This document shows positions 11,101 to 19,896 of a stretch of 64,000 nt of DNA, one piece after another. Position 1 is the first letter of the stretch. Each line of letters begins with the position of its first letter. Below the pieces are notes generated by a model. That model was not told the DNA's origin and made no database searches. It saw nothing but the letters and a program-made list of their open reading frames with translations. Position numbers and translations under genes: made by a program. This DNA comes from Sphingomonadaceae bacterium (lineage in GTDB: Bacteria; Pseudomonadota; Alphaproteobacteria; Sphingomonadales; Sphingomonadaceae), in NCBI GenBank assembly GCA_024236155.1, contig JACKLA010000004.1, forward strand, positions 62,001-126,000, in the 5' to 3' direction.

Positions 11101-14100
11101 GATTCGGGCGCGAATCTCGATTTCGTGCGGATCGAGAACGGAAACGGCAATCTCAGCCTGACTGCTGCCGGGAATGTGACCGGTGTCGATGCGATAAACG
11201 ACGCACCGGTTGGTAGTGGCGGGCTCGACCGGACGAGTATCGATGCGGGCGGCAATATCCTGATCACGGGTGTCGCGCAGTCGATCGATGACGGTGTTTT
11301 CCTCACTGCCGGTGGCGATATCGATGTTGCGACTATCGATGCCGCAGACACGATTTCCGCCATCGCGACCGGGGCGGTGACGGTCGACACGGCAGTCAAC
11401 GCCAACAATTTCACCGCCACGCTGCGCGGTTCCTCGGTAACGCTCAACAATGGCACGCTGGTCGGCAACCTGGTCCTCGATGCGACTGCAGGCGATGTGG
11501 CGGGAACGGGGATCATCACCGTTGGCGGAGCGATAGATCTCGATGCAACGGGCAATATCGGATTCGGCTCGCTTGATGCGGGAAGCAGCTTCAACGCCGA
11601 TGCCGGGGGTGATCTGGTGTTCACTTCGGCGAGTTCGGGGACCTCTACTTTCTTCAATGCCGGCGGCACGATCGACTTCTCTTCGATCACCAGCGGGCTG
11701 GACATCACCCTCGGCGCCGGCTCGCTGCAAGGCGGAACGATCTCGACCAACCGCCTGCTCACGATCAGCGCAGGCAGCATGGACACCGGCGATATCGATG
11801 CCGGGAATATCATCGATATCGAGACGACTGCGGGCGATCTCATCGCCGGATCGATCAGTTCGCCCGCCACTGTCGGCCTCGATTCGGCTGGCAGCATCAC
11901 GACGGGTGACCTGACTGCAGGTGGATTGACCTTGTCGCTGACGGCGGTTGACGCGGTTTCGACCGGAGTGCTCACGACGACCGGAACTTTCACCGACCTG
12001 CGGATCAATGCAGGCGGCGCGGTGGACTTCACATCGATCGATGCAAGCCGCCTGGTCAATATCCGTGGCGATGCGATTTCCGGTGGCGACATAGTATCTG
12101 CTGCACAGGTAGATATTCAGGGCAGTTCGCTCGATCTGGGCGATGTGACAGCCGGTGCTGGTTTCGTAGTCCTCGAATCGACTGTGGGCGACCTCAATAC
12201 CGGCGACCTGACGAGCCAGAATTTCGGGATCAACGTAACATCGGCGGCCAATGCCGTGGTCGGCGATCTGTCGACACCCTCTGCCTCGATCGGAATTACG
12301 ACAGCAGGGGATGCGACCACAGGCAATGCCGATGCCGGCAGCAATATCACCTACAATGTCGGCGGGAACCTGATTGCCGGTCTCCTTGACGCGCAATCGT
12401 TCAGTCCGGGGATGTCGCTGCAGATCGGTGGTGATGCGGACATCGCCGGTGCAAGCAGCAACGGACTGCTCAATATCGATGTCGGCGGTGCCTTGACGGG
12501 CGGCGATTTCACCGGGGCCTCGCTGACGACCATCGATGCCGGTTCGGTCGATATCGCTTCGGCAAGTTCGACCGGCCAGAGCGTTACCATCAATGCGACG
12601 GGCGGCGACGCAGTTGTCGGCAGCACCAGCGCCGCGACCATCACCAGCGTGGTGGCGACCGGCCTTGCGCAAGTCGGCAATGCGAATTCACCGGGCAATT
12701 TCACCCTTCGCGGTGCCAATGCGACGCTCGACAGCGGGACGATCGGTGGCAGCCTGACCTGGGAAGCGACGGCTGGCGATATCGACGGTAGCGGCGCGAT
12801 TACGGTTGCCGGGGCGATCGACCTGACCGCGACGGGCGATGTCGGCTTCGGTTCGCTCGAGGCCCAGGGTGGCAATTTCAACGTCGATGCAGGCGGTGAT
12901 ATCCGATTCGACGCGGCGACCAGCAGCAATTTCATCGCCATGACTGCGGGCGGCACGATTGGCGGGGGCGACCTCACCGCGACGAACACGGTCAATCTTG
13001 ACGGCGGATCGATTGCCGTGGGGATGGTCGTTGCAGATGCCATTTCGCTGACCAGCGGATCGGACATACTGTTCGACCTGCTGCGGTCGCCCAATGCGAT
13101 TTCGGTAACCGCTGCCAATGGTATGATCGGCGGGAACACGACCGATGGCGATATCGACAGCGACGGTAATGTCGTGCTCGATGCGCAGTCGATTGCCCTC
13201 GGCACGGTCGACAGTGGCGGCACGATCACCGCCAATGCGACTGCGGGTGACGCGAGCTTCGTCACGACGCTTTCGACCGGATCGACCACGCTGGATGCGA
13301 CAGGGGATATCGCAGTCGATCATGCGGAATCCGGAGTGGACTTCTCGGCCACCGGCGGCGGCGACTTTACCACCGGGCTCAACACGATCATCACTGCTGG
13401 CGATATCCAGATCAACATGGGCGGCACGGTCGACCTTGGCAATTCGCAGGCCGGTGGCCTGATCGACGTCCAGGGCGGCCAGATCGACTTCAACTCGATC
13501 ACTGCGGGCACATCGGTCGACTTGACCGCGACCGGCACGGTCAATGGCGGCGGGATCGATGCTGGGACCAACGCAACACTTGTCGGCTCGGCCGTCACGC
13601 TGGGCGCAAGCGCGATCACCGGCGGGTTGTCGATCCAGAGCACATCGGGCGATGTCCTGATTGCGCTGGATGGCGCCGAACAGATCGCAATCGGCGGGAG
13701 CATCCAGATCGACGCCAACGGGTCGATCACGGTCCAGCACACGAACAACACGCTCGACACGATTTCGCTCGATGCTGGCGGGAATATCCTCGCCACGGCG
13801 CGGGCGGGCGGTATCGATGCGCAAGCCGGATCGATCCTGTCGGGCAACGAACTGATCCTGCTCGCCTCTGGTGACATCGATCTGGACGATATTCGCGCGA
13901 TACCGGGTATCGTTGTTACCGCTGGCGGCAATGTCGTGGTCAACGACGCGCTGGCGGTCGGCCCCCAGGGAGTGTCCAATTTCCGCGGTATCACGATCGA
14001 TGCCGGGGCCGATCCGTTCTCGACGCTGATCTATGACAATGCGGCAACGGCTACGATAACGGGCACAGTCGACTCCTACGCCGATATTACCATCCGGTCC

Positions 14101-17100
14101 GGCGGTACGACGACCTTCACCAGTGGTTCGAGCACCGTCGCGAACGACCGGCTGTTCGTGCAGACCGGTGACGACATCATTGTCGAAAGCGGTGCGACGC
14201 TGACCAGTGCGCGCAGCCCTTCGACCGCCCCGAACCCGGGCACGCCGTTCGACGGTACGGCTGCACTCGAGCTTGATGCCGGGGGGCTTGTGCCGCTGCT
14301 TTCGATCCCGCTTACCCCGGTCGCCTCGCTGGTGGTCGATGGTACGCTCAATGCCAACAGCGGCGCGATCATCGCAAATGCAGGGGCGATTGACGGGCTG
14401 GATGGCAATTTCATCGCGAGCTCGATTGCGCTCGATATCACCGACGCGCCGAATGCCGGTGTTGTCCAGTCCGATGACAATGGGCTGCTTTCGGCCAGCT
14501 GCCTTGAGGGCAATGTCTGCGTCGGCAATATCGTCGCCGACAACCGGATCGAGATCGGCCAGGCGAGCAACAACGATGTGATCCAGCTGATCATCCAGCA
14601 GGGCACGGTCAACGCGAACGATATCCTCGTCACCACGCGCAACGATATCGTGATGGGGACCAACGGTATCGCGACCACGCTGAATGGCGCCAACAGCTTC
14701 AGTGCGACCAGCACCAGCGGTGATGTGAACCTGCTCGACGCGAATATTTCGAGCGGACAGATCCTGATCGACGCTGCGGGAAGCCTGCTGGGCAGTGCAA
14801 GTCTCAGCAGCGCAAACGATATCGGCATCACTGTAGGGCAGGACGTTAACGCGGCGTCGATCACCACTGGCGGAGAGGTGACGAGCGTGGCCGATGTCGG
14901 CGGTGCGGCGGAGGGCTTCTTCGCTGTTCCGGGCAGCATCAGCATCGGCGCGCTTTCGGTCGGGACCGGCGATGTGAATTACACGGCGGGGGGCGATATC
15001 ATTCTCGGGACAGTCGTCGTGCCGGGGAGCAACATCAATCTTTCCGCAGGTGGCCTGGCGCTGCTCGACTTTGCCGATACCGCGGCGGATGTCGGACTGG
15101 ATGGCGGATCAGTGGTGTTCGGTGCGATCGACGCCAGCGGCGATGTGAGAGCGGATTCGGGCTCGACGATCGACCTTGCCACAATCACAGCGGGCAATGA
15201 CATCAACCTGCTTGCAATCGGTGCGATCACTGGCGGCGATCTCGATGCAGGTGGCACGGTGTTCCTTGATGGCGGCTCCATCGCGATCGGCAATGCGACG
15301 GCCAACACAATCGGCATTTTGAGCGACACCGATATCCTGTTCGATCTGCTGCAGTCGCCGAGTGCAATCTCGCTGGTGGCGCTGGGCGGCACAATCGGTG
15401 CGAATACAGGGCCGGGCGATATCGATAGCAATGGCGACGTTTCGCTCACTGCTCAGGTCGTCGCTGTAAACGACATAACTTCGGGCGGGTCGGTCGATGC
15501 GCAGGCCACGGCGGGTGATGCCAGCTTCGGCACGGTTGATGCGGCGAACGACATCGCTATCAGCGCCAGCGGTACGCCGACGCTCGTCAACGCAATCAGC
15601 GGCGGGAACACCAGCATAACTGGTCAGTCGGTCACTTTCGACAACGGTACGATCGGCGGCGACCTGTCGCTGATCGCAACCGGCGGCGATATCGATGGCA
15701 ACGGCGCGATTACCGTGGGTGGCGGGATCGATTTCGATGCGACCGGCAATGTCACGTTTGGCTCGCTTGATGCGCAGGGCGGTGATTTCATCGTCAATGC
15801 GGGTGGCAATATCGATTTCGCATCGGCAACCGGCAGCAATGCCGTCTCGATGATAGCGGGCGGGGACATGTTCTCCACCGCCGGGCCGGGTAGTGTCACT
15901 GCAGCAGGTGACGTCTCGCTGGCGGCGGGAGATATCGATCTCGGTACGATCACTTCGACCGGTGGATCGATTTCGATCACTGCAAATTCGGACAACGCTT
16001 TCTTTGACAGTCTCGAGGCGGATGGCGACATCGATCTACTGGTCAATGAGCTGGTCGATGTGGACGCCATTACGCTGGGTGGTGCGCTGACCGTGGATGC
16101 GGGCCTCGGCTTCGCGACGGACGGGATTACCGCCGGCGGCAGTATCGCCATCGCCTCGGGCGGGCCGGTTTTCCTCGGCGATACCAGCTCGGGCAGTTCG
16201 ATCGATGCATCGGGCGGCGAAATCAACTTCGATGCGCTTGTGGCAGGCACCGCGATCACGCTCGCCGCAGTTCCCAACGATCCCGATGCACCATCGTCAG
16301 GTGACATCGTTGGTGGCAGTACGACTGCCGGGGCAGGGGCTAGCAGCTTCTCGACTACCGATGGCAGCATTGACCTTTCAGGCCAAACGCTGGTCGACGG
16401 GAGCCTGTCGCTGCTGGCAAACGGCGGCGATGTGGACCTTGCCGACGTGGTCGATACAGGCGGTGCGCTCTCCATCGGCGCGACGGGTGCGGTGACCATG
16501 ACCGATGGATCGTCGGGCGGCGACTTGTCGATCAGCGGTGGCACTTCGGTCTTCGCCAACGACCTGTCCAGCGGTGGTGCGATCTCGATCTCCAGCGGGA
16601 CGGGCGGCGTGGACGTCCTCGACCTGGCTGCCGGGGACGATATTTCCATCGACAGCCTGGGTGCGATCCTGATCCAGAATGCGACCACGCCCGGCAGCTT
16701 TAGCGCGCAGGCGGTTGACGATATCGGGTTTGGGCTGATCGAAACCGATGGTTCGGTTGACCTGGTGTCGAGCGGTGGTGGCGATATTGCCGGTGTGTTC
16801 GCTGATGCCGGAACGAATTTGACGGCAAGCACGTCCGGTGCCTTCGTTGCGCAGGGCGTGTTTAACGGCTTCATCAGCGGAACGGGCTTTACCGACATTT
16901 CCGCCGACAGTGGCATCACCATCTCGACCCTCGCCGGGCAGGACGCGAACCTTGTGTCGGGCGCAGGGGCGATTTCGGTTGATACCGATATCATTCTCGA
17001 TGGCAGCCTTTCGGCACAGGGAACCAGCATCTTCCTGCAATCGGAACACGATTTGGCGGTGCAGGCGGTTGCGACGGTCGATGGTGTCGAAATCAGCACG

Positions 17101-18399
17101 ACGGGCAACCTGTCGATGCTTGGCGGTTCGGCGCCGGGCGACATACTGCTTAACGCAAGCGGCAATCTTTCGCTGCTTGACGATACAGTCGCCGGTGGCA
17201 TCCTTCTCCTCAATGCGACCGGGCTTGTCGACGTCGAGGCTCTTGCCAATGGCGTTACGATCGATGTGTTCTCGAGCGATATCACTATCGGTTCGACGGG
17301 AGCGGTGGGGCAGAGCGATACGACCCAATCGATCACCTTCAATGCGCTTGCCAGCGAAGCGGTGCTGGGCGGCGCAGGTGGCGCGGCAGCGACCGGCGTC
17401 TATGAACTCGACAATGACGAATTCTCGCGCGTGTCGAGCGGAGGGGGAGTAACCTTCATCTCGGGTGATACCGACACCGGCCTCATGCCGTTGACGATTG
17501 ATGAACTGACCGTCCTCGCCAAGGCAAGCACGGATGCGGGCAATGGCAATATCGGTCAGTCCGGTACCTTGTCGGTTGTGGCCAGTTCGATCGATGTGAT
17601 CGGTCAGGCCACCGTCACGAATGCGACCGGCGACACGACTTTCCGCCTGTCTGCTAGCGGCGACATCTTCCTCGATGCCAATACCGGCCTGTTGGAGGTG
17701 AACGAGGATACCGGCGTGTATACCGGTGCGATCGAGATCGAGGCGCAGAACTTCTATGCCATGACGGCAGATGCCTTCGCCGATATCCAGGGACTGGATA
17801 TTGCCGGTATCGACGCACGGCTTGCCGATAGCGACGGGCTGGATGTGGCCGATGGAGTGATCCGTGCGGGCACGCTCGACATCACCACCATTGCCAGCGA
17901 CGTGTTCATCCAGAACACCGCGCTTGGCACCGATTTTGACGACCGGCGCGGCTTCACCGTTGACCAGTTGCTGATCTCGGACCCCAATACCGGCTTCCAG
18001 CCCATAGTGATCAATGGCACAATTGGCGGGACGACAGGTGTCGGTGCCATCCCGCTGGCTACGATCACCAGCAATTTCGATCCGGGTTCGACCATCAACG
18101 GCTGCCTGATCGCGAACCCGTCAAGCTGCGTGGTGACGGTCGATCCGGTGGACAGTTCCGACGACAATCCACTGCGCGACCTGCTGGATGAAGAGTTCAA
18201 TGGCGATCCGGTCGATACAGGCACGATCGACACCAGCCTTGTTGAACTGCGCGAAGATCCGAACCGGCAGGATGATCCGCTGATCGACGAACCGGTTACT
18301 GGCGCCGGCAACGAAGACCTGTGGGATTTCGGTTCCGATGAAGAAGAGGATTGCGAGCAGGACGAAGACGGTGCGTGTCTTGCCGAGGCTGCGGAATAG
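5197..18399 (+). CDS. Giant filamentous haemagglutinin-type exoprotein (TpsA), 4,400 residues
   Basis: This is the secreted partner of the adjacent TpsB. The start at 5197 is preferred because GGAGAGG lies seven bases upstream; in-frame starts at 5149, 5161 and 5179 lack this. A signal peptide ends at about residue 46 (APAQA). The TPS (FHA N-terminal) domain covers about 145-295 and includes the VWFYSPGGILLSP motif. Residues 711-1048 are glycine-rich with many GGxGG units. The rest is beta-helix-like sequence of GDI/DATGDI type, including three 144-residue repeats. The C terminus is strongly acidic and holds two cysteines eight residues apart (CEQDEDGAC), resembling the Cys-pair anchor of HMW1-type exoproteins. 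An adhesin or matrix fibre is likely. No toxin domain was recognised at the end. Confidence 0.92.
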   Translation: MSSTASSKVMVPAAHARRKRSPLMRGCSALAAAIAMAGLWSAPAQAQLAVPSSVQAPPALDANSILQMRNAPEIRSIASAPYIADTRISLDPPVVPNSSPSLPNAGGAPIPVPQPNNSGGDQHQTISAISGSVTSVSGPAPVVGPRVSGAVSAQGSIAVQSGTVVVNRSSNIDQIQVTSPTAVLNWTTLDTSTIDTTTTAINFLPAGTELEFVGLGTDYTILNRIFGTPNGSGIYRGIAFEGTVTSRLSDAGPIGGHVWFYSPGGILLSPTATFNVGGLVLTSSNLQQIDKAGTELNFLGTAEPGSQVMISDGAVVNANDYVVMWAPRVEQAGIVNALGNVSYVGAEQGQLTVTGGLFDMSITVGTEDASGVVHTGTSTGATPVDNPTRAITMASVAKNDFVTMLVGGKIGYANASAASVSNGVVILTAGDSATPGSGNIELGAGTFSSSTLLQAHGDVSIKLDGQNQTLNIGGAGNGSDFFVVAEDEIGISATGGSSVVAFDNLFLIAGDGENGGNITINVDDAGRNDDTSISGLLVGGDLSIIARGIGADDVTPSGIGGDGVGGTVDINLSLGGEVFVGGDFQVSATGQGGYGTAASGNATGGTININMDDQFSRFLLQSSATLDASAGPTASDSDSVVGTARGGAINLNLTDGTLAFTGTMQLDVSAQGDDANTPTGSTNGAFGGTIAINNTATIDGDLLTAAASGQGGQGANQFGISDQSATGTGGTITFSNGTGGILNLREVDLTANGTGGDGTIGGTGSSGGDGGTGIGGSVSFTSADDLPDIETITLTANGVGGAGGAAGIGGSGGRGGDGTGGSASIALSGGAITLGSLNALQVNAGATGGIGGAGGAGEGFFGSLVAGAGGTGGDATGGSASFEIFGSGTTYTVNEAQLSFDTDAVGGAGGSGGDDLLGGVGADGGAGGDATGGTSELIANSGTVLTLQQASTDPFLIQSTGTGGQGGFGGSNDIGFGGTTGAGGAGGIGTGGSPTLTARGGTITGDDVELAAMGQGGDGGIGGDDGNATFGPSGNGGGGVGGTPVIQSFDGSPGIVTLGNVTIDATALAGGGTVTGSTAGGQITIADGSADPAGLISMSSLTVIATGSSATPGTPSLTIESDSGPITVTGNVSADVAGDIVFDFDGDGQLAVGNNTTLNAGGDILLTHTNNTAPANSLDIGNDLTATAGGDFDAGADSIIAAGREVSITAQNIGFDVIAAGNDNIFDAGEFAVTLNATNGSIVGGPVGSITALAGMDLDATQAIEFGDMLVNDGPITIDAGTTLTTGDITINQGGLVSNESIFINAGSDTSLGNVVAIDAVTVTSGGLLTAASLRGTGINATAAGAVEIGDATIFNGVAGGGGITISGTSIKLDSADASTAVGNDIALTATAGGLTLGTINTEAFLDATATGDISFDTLTGTGVFLTTTGGDVTGNFASSDRAINSGRPRDVQITATGDVVVTAFETVNDVEITAASFDTDSIITGTGVNGADSDVIVNVTGNARIGFADVQGQMDVDASAIDIGDIAMLAATLLDSTTGDITIGSIVTDGRVEAHSAGDLILGSSEKRGTDTLGNEGMIFTAVGDVTVTGVIDSHDGIQLDAGSAVDAQQLIAFDNVTVTAGTIANIAGITTTVGGNSSVTAPIVNIGASDVAGGFAANATAGDVTLSGDVTANGLIDLDADGDVDFTVLTTGGAVQVDAGGNISGGASLKVGTDTLGNESMSFNAGGDVTFTGNVDTHDNIVINAGGLVDAQQLIAFDNVTVTAASTVDLAGVTTTAGGNASITGSAVTVGASNVAGGFAANATAGGVALTGDLVAAGLINLDATGDIDFATVSTGGQVTVDAGGSITGGSSLKIGTDSLGNESMSFTAGADVTLTGTIDTHDAIVVDAGGAADVNQLTAFDNVTVTAGTVATIANITTTNGGNAVLNGQSIILDTASVNGTLSATTTTGDVSFTGLIDTTNAVTVDSGANLDFVRIENGNGNLSLTAAGNVTGVDAINDAPVGSGGLDRTSIDAGGNILITGVAQSIDDGVFLTAGGDIDVATIDAADTISAIATGAVTVDTAVNANNFTATLRGSSVTLNNGTLVGNLVLDATAGDVAGTGIITVGGAIDLDATGNIGFGSLDAGSSFNADAGGDLVFTSASSGTSTFFNAGGTIDFSSITSGLDITLGAGSLQGGTISTNRLLTISAGSMDTGDIDAGNIIDIETTAGDLIAGSISSPATVGLDSAGSITTGDLTAGGLTLSLTAVDAVSTGVLTTTGTFTDLRINAGGAVDFTSIDASRLVNIRGDAISGGDIVSAAQVDIQGSSLDLGDVTAGAGFVVLESTVGDLNTGDLTSQNFGINVTSAANAVVGDLSTPSASIGITTAGDATTGNADAGSNITYNVGGNLIAGLLDAQSFSPGMSLQIGGDADIAGASSNGLLNIDVGGALTGGDFTGASLTTIDAGSVDIASASSTGQSVTINATGGDAVVGSTSAATITSVVATGLAQVGNANSPGNFTLRGANATLDSGTIGGSLTWEATAGDIDGSGAITVAGAIDLTATGDVGFGSLEAQGGNFNVDAGGDIRFDAATSSNFIAMTAGGTIGGGDLTATNTVNLDGGSIAVGMVVADAISLTSGSDILFDLLRSPNAISVTAANGMIGGNTTDGDIDSDGNVVLDAQSIALGTVDSGGTITANATAGDASFVTTLSTGSTTLDATGDIAVDHAESGVDFSATGGGDFTTGLNTIITAGDIQINMGGTVDLGNSQAGGLIDVQGGQIDFNSITAGTSVDLTATGTVNGGGIDAGTNATLVGSAVTLGASAITGGLSIQSTSGDVLIALDGAEQIAIGGSIQIDANGSITVQHTNNTLDTISLDAGGNILATARAGGIDAQAGSILSGNELILLASGDIDLDDIRAIPGIVVTAGGNVVVNDALAVGPQGVSNFRGITIDAGADPFSTLIYDNAATATITGTVDSYADITIRSGGTTTFTSGSSTVANDRLFVQTGDDIIVESGATLTSARSPSTAPNPGTPFDGTAALELDAGGLVPLLSIPLTPVASLVVDGTLNANSGAIIANAGAIDGLDGNFIASSIALDITDAPNAGVVQSDDNGLLSASCLEGNVCVGNIVADNRIEIGQASNNDVIQLIIQQGTVNANDILVTTRNDIVMGTNGIATTLNGANSFSATSTSGDVNLLDANISSGQILIDAAGSLLGSASLSSANDIGITVGQDVNAASITTGGEVTSVADVGGAAEGFFAVPGSISIGALSVGTGDVNYTAGGDIILGTVVVPGSNINLSAGGLALLDFADTAADVGLDGGSVVFGAIDASGDVRADSGSTIDLATITAGNDINLLAIGAITGGDLDAGGTVFLDGGSIAIGNATANTIGILSDTDILFDLLQSPSAISLVALGGTIGANTGPGDIDSNGDVSLTAQVVAVNDITSGGSVDAQATAGDASFGTVDAANDIAISASGTPTLVNAISGGNTSITGQSVTFDNGTIGGDLSLIATGGDIDGNGAITVGGGIDFDATGNVTFGSLDAQGGDFIVNAGGNIDFASATGSNAVSMIAGGDMFSTAGPGSVTAAGDVSLAAGDIDLGTITSTGGSISITANSDNAFFDSLEADGDIDLLVNELVDVDAITLGGALTVDAGLGFATDGITAGGSIAIASGGPVFLGDTSSGSSIDASGGEINFDALVAGTAITLAAVPNDPDAPSSGDIVGGSTTAGAGASSFSTTDGSIDLSGQTLVDGSLSLLANGGDVDLADVVDTGGALSIGATGAVTMTDGSSGGDLSISGGTSVFANDLSSGGAISISSGTGGVDVLDLAAGDDISIDSLGAILIQNATTPGSFSAQAVDDIGFGLIETDGSVDLVSSGGGDIAGVFADAGTNLTASTSGAFVAQGVFNGFISGTGFTDISADSGITISTLAGQDANLVSGAGAISVDTDIILDGSLSAQGTSIFLQSEHDLAVQAVATVDGVEISTTGNLSMLGGSAPGDILLNASGNLSLLDDTVAGGILLLNATGLVDVEALANGVTIDVFSSDITIGSTGAVGQSDTTQSITFNALASEAVLGGAGGAAATGVYELDNDEFSRVSSGGGVTFISGDTDTGLMPLTIDELTVLAKASTDAGNGNIGQSGTLSVVASSIDVIGQATVTNATGDTTFRLSASGDIFLDANTGLLEVNEDTGVYTGAIEIEAQNFYAMTADAFADIQGLDIAGIDARLADSDGLDVADGVIRAGTLDITTIASDVFIQNTALGTDFDDRRGFTVDQLLISDPNTGFQPIVINGTIGGTTGVGAIPLATITSNFDPGSTINGCLIANPSSCVVTVDPVDSSDDNPLRDLLDEEFNGDPVDTGTIDTSLVELREDPNRQDDPLIDEPVTGAGNEDLWDFGSDEEEDCEQDEDGACLAEAAE
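9886..11181 (+). repeat. Three tandem 432-bp coding repeats inside tpsA
   Basis: Three consecutive units of 144 codons start at 9886, 10318 and 10750. Each opens with a G(S/A)S-K-GTD-LGNE signature and carries an xQLxAFDNVTVTA motif about 48 residues in. The units have diverged at synonymous and nonsynonymous sites, so the duplication is not recent. The third unit diverges in its last third. Confidence 0.85.
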
Positions 18400-18426
18400 C
18401 ACGCTAACTGCTTGACCATGGGGTGA

Positions 18427-18447
18427 GGCCGCGTGCAATGCGCGGCC
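18427..18447 (+). promoter_or_regulatory. Hairpin abutting the cysS start codon
   Basis: GGCCGCG (18427-18433) and CGCGGCC (18441-18447) form a perfect 7-bp GC-only stem with a 7-base loop. The last stem base touches the ATG of cysS at 18448. No T run follows, so it is a poor terminator for tpsA. It could instead control access to the cysS start. Confidence 0.4.
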
Positions 18448-19896
18448 ATGACGCAGACACCTCTCAAGCTGTTCAACAGCCTGACTCGCAAGCTCGAGGT
18501 TTTCGAGCCGGTCCACCCGGGCGAGGCGCGCGTCTATACCTGCGGGCCGACGGTCTACAACTACCCGCATATCGGCAATATGCGGGCCTATGTCTTCGCC
18601 GATATCCTGGGCCGGACGCTGAGCTGGAAGGGCTACAAGCTCACCCATGTGATCAACATCACCGATGTCGGCCACCTGACCGACGATGCCGATGCGGGTG
18701 AGGACAAGATGGAAAAGATGGCTGCCGAACGCGCGCAGTCGATCTGGGACATCGCCCGGCACTATACCGAAGCATACTGGGCCGATGTGAAGGCGCTCAA
18801 CATCCGCCAGCCTGCCGAATGGGCCATCGCTACCGACTATATCGAGGCGATGATCGATTTCGCCAAAAGCATAGCGGACCAGCACTGCTACGAGATTGAC
18901 AGTGGCCTCTATTTCGATGTCTCGACGGTCGAAGATTACGGGCGTCTGGCGCGTGCCGTGACCGAAGAGGGTGAGGGCCGGATCGAAAGTGTCGAGGGCA
19001 AGCGCAACGCCGCCGATTTCGCCATCTGGCGCAAGACGCCGCCCGGCGAGAACCGCCAGATGGAATGGGATTCGCCATGGGGGAACGGCGCGCCCGGCTG
19101 GCATCTCGAATGTTCGGTGATGAGCGGCAAGCTGCTCGGCTTCCCATTCGATATCCATACCGGCGGGATCGACCACCGCGAGATCCATCACGCCAACGAG
19201 ATTGCGCAGAACCAGGCCTTTTGCGGCTGCGGCAGCCTCAATGTCGCGACCCATTCGGGCGCGAAGATGTGGATGCACAACAATTTCCTCGTCGAGCGCA
19301 GCGGCAAGATGAGCAAGAGTGCGGGTGAGTTCCTGCGGCTGCAATTGCTGCTCGACAAGGGCTACCACCCGCTCGCCTATCGCATGATGTGCCTGCAGGC
19401 GCATTACCGCGGCGAGCTTGAGTTCAGCTGGGCAGGGCTGGAAGCGGCGCTGACCCGGCTCAAGCGGATGGTGATGGCGGCAGAGCGGCTTGCCGATACG
19501 CCATCGACCGATGCGATCGATCATCCCAGGTTTGCGCCGATCCTGGCGAAGTTCTCCGATGCCATGTCGGATGACCTCAACACCGCAATCGCCATCACAG
19601 CGCTGGAAGATGCATTGGCCGTGAAAAAGGTCGATGCCGGTATCAAGCGTGCCGTGGTCGAACATATGGACCGGGTTCTGGGATTGGACCTGTTCAACCT
19701 CACCCGCGCCGATTTGCGTATTCGCCCCAAGACCACCGAAATCGATGAAGCCCGGATCGAAGATGCGCTGGCGCGGCGCAAGGAAGCGCGAGCGGCAAAG
19801 GATTTCGCAACATCGGACGCCATTCGCGATGAACTCGCAGCCATGGGCGTCGAGGTCATGGACGGCGATCCGTTGGGATGGGAGTGGAAGCTGTGA
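18448..19896 (+). CDS. cysS: Cysteine--tRNA ligase
   Basis: This cytoplasmic class I aminoacyl-tRNA synthetase charges tRNA-Cys. The 482 residues fit the family. The CGPTVYNYPHIGNMR segment near the start carries the HIGH-type signature and a zinc-ligand Cys. Other expected zinc-site regions (HLECSVMS, GGIDHREIHHANE) are present, and KMSKS appears as GKMSKSAGEF. A GTG at 18433 is in frame, but the ATG at 18448 gives the usual N terminus (MTQTPLKLFNS). The stop overlaps the following lipoprotein start (GTGA). Confidence 0.97.
   Translation: MTQTPLKLFNSLTRKLEVFEPVHPGEARVYTCGPTVYNYPHIGNMRAYVFADILGRTLSWKGYKLTHVINITDVGHLTDDADAGEDKMEKMAAERAQSIWDIARHYTEAYWADVKALNIRQPAEWAIATDYIEAMIDFAKSIADQHCYEIDSGLYFDVSTVEDYGRLARAVTEEGEGRIESVEGKRNAADFAIWRKTPPGENRQMEWDSPWGNGAPGWHLECSVMSGKLLGFPFDIHTGGIDHREIHHANEIAQNQAFCGCGSLNVATHSGAKMWMHNNFLVERSGKMSKSAGEFLRLQLLLDKGYHPLAYRMMCLQAHYRGELEFSWAGLEAALTRLKRMVMAAERLADTPSTDAIDHPRFAPILAKFSDAMSDDLNTAIAITALEDALAVKKVDAGIKRAVVEHMDRVLGLDLFNLTRADLRIRPKTTEIDEARIEDALARRKEARAAKDFATSDAIRDELAAMGVEVMDGDPLGWEWKL

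Noticed and set aside
9886..11181. Possible CRISPR array
   Set aside because: The repeats are 432 bp, in coding frame and diverged; there are no short identical repeats with unique spacers and no cas genes.
7866..12672. Very long open frames antisense to tpsA (1,408 and 935 codons)
   Set aside because: They mirror the repetitive codon pattern of tpsA, are rich in Pro/Ser/Ala or Arg/Gly/Asp, and show no family motif. They are shadows caused by high GC and repeats.
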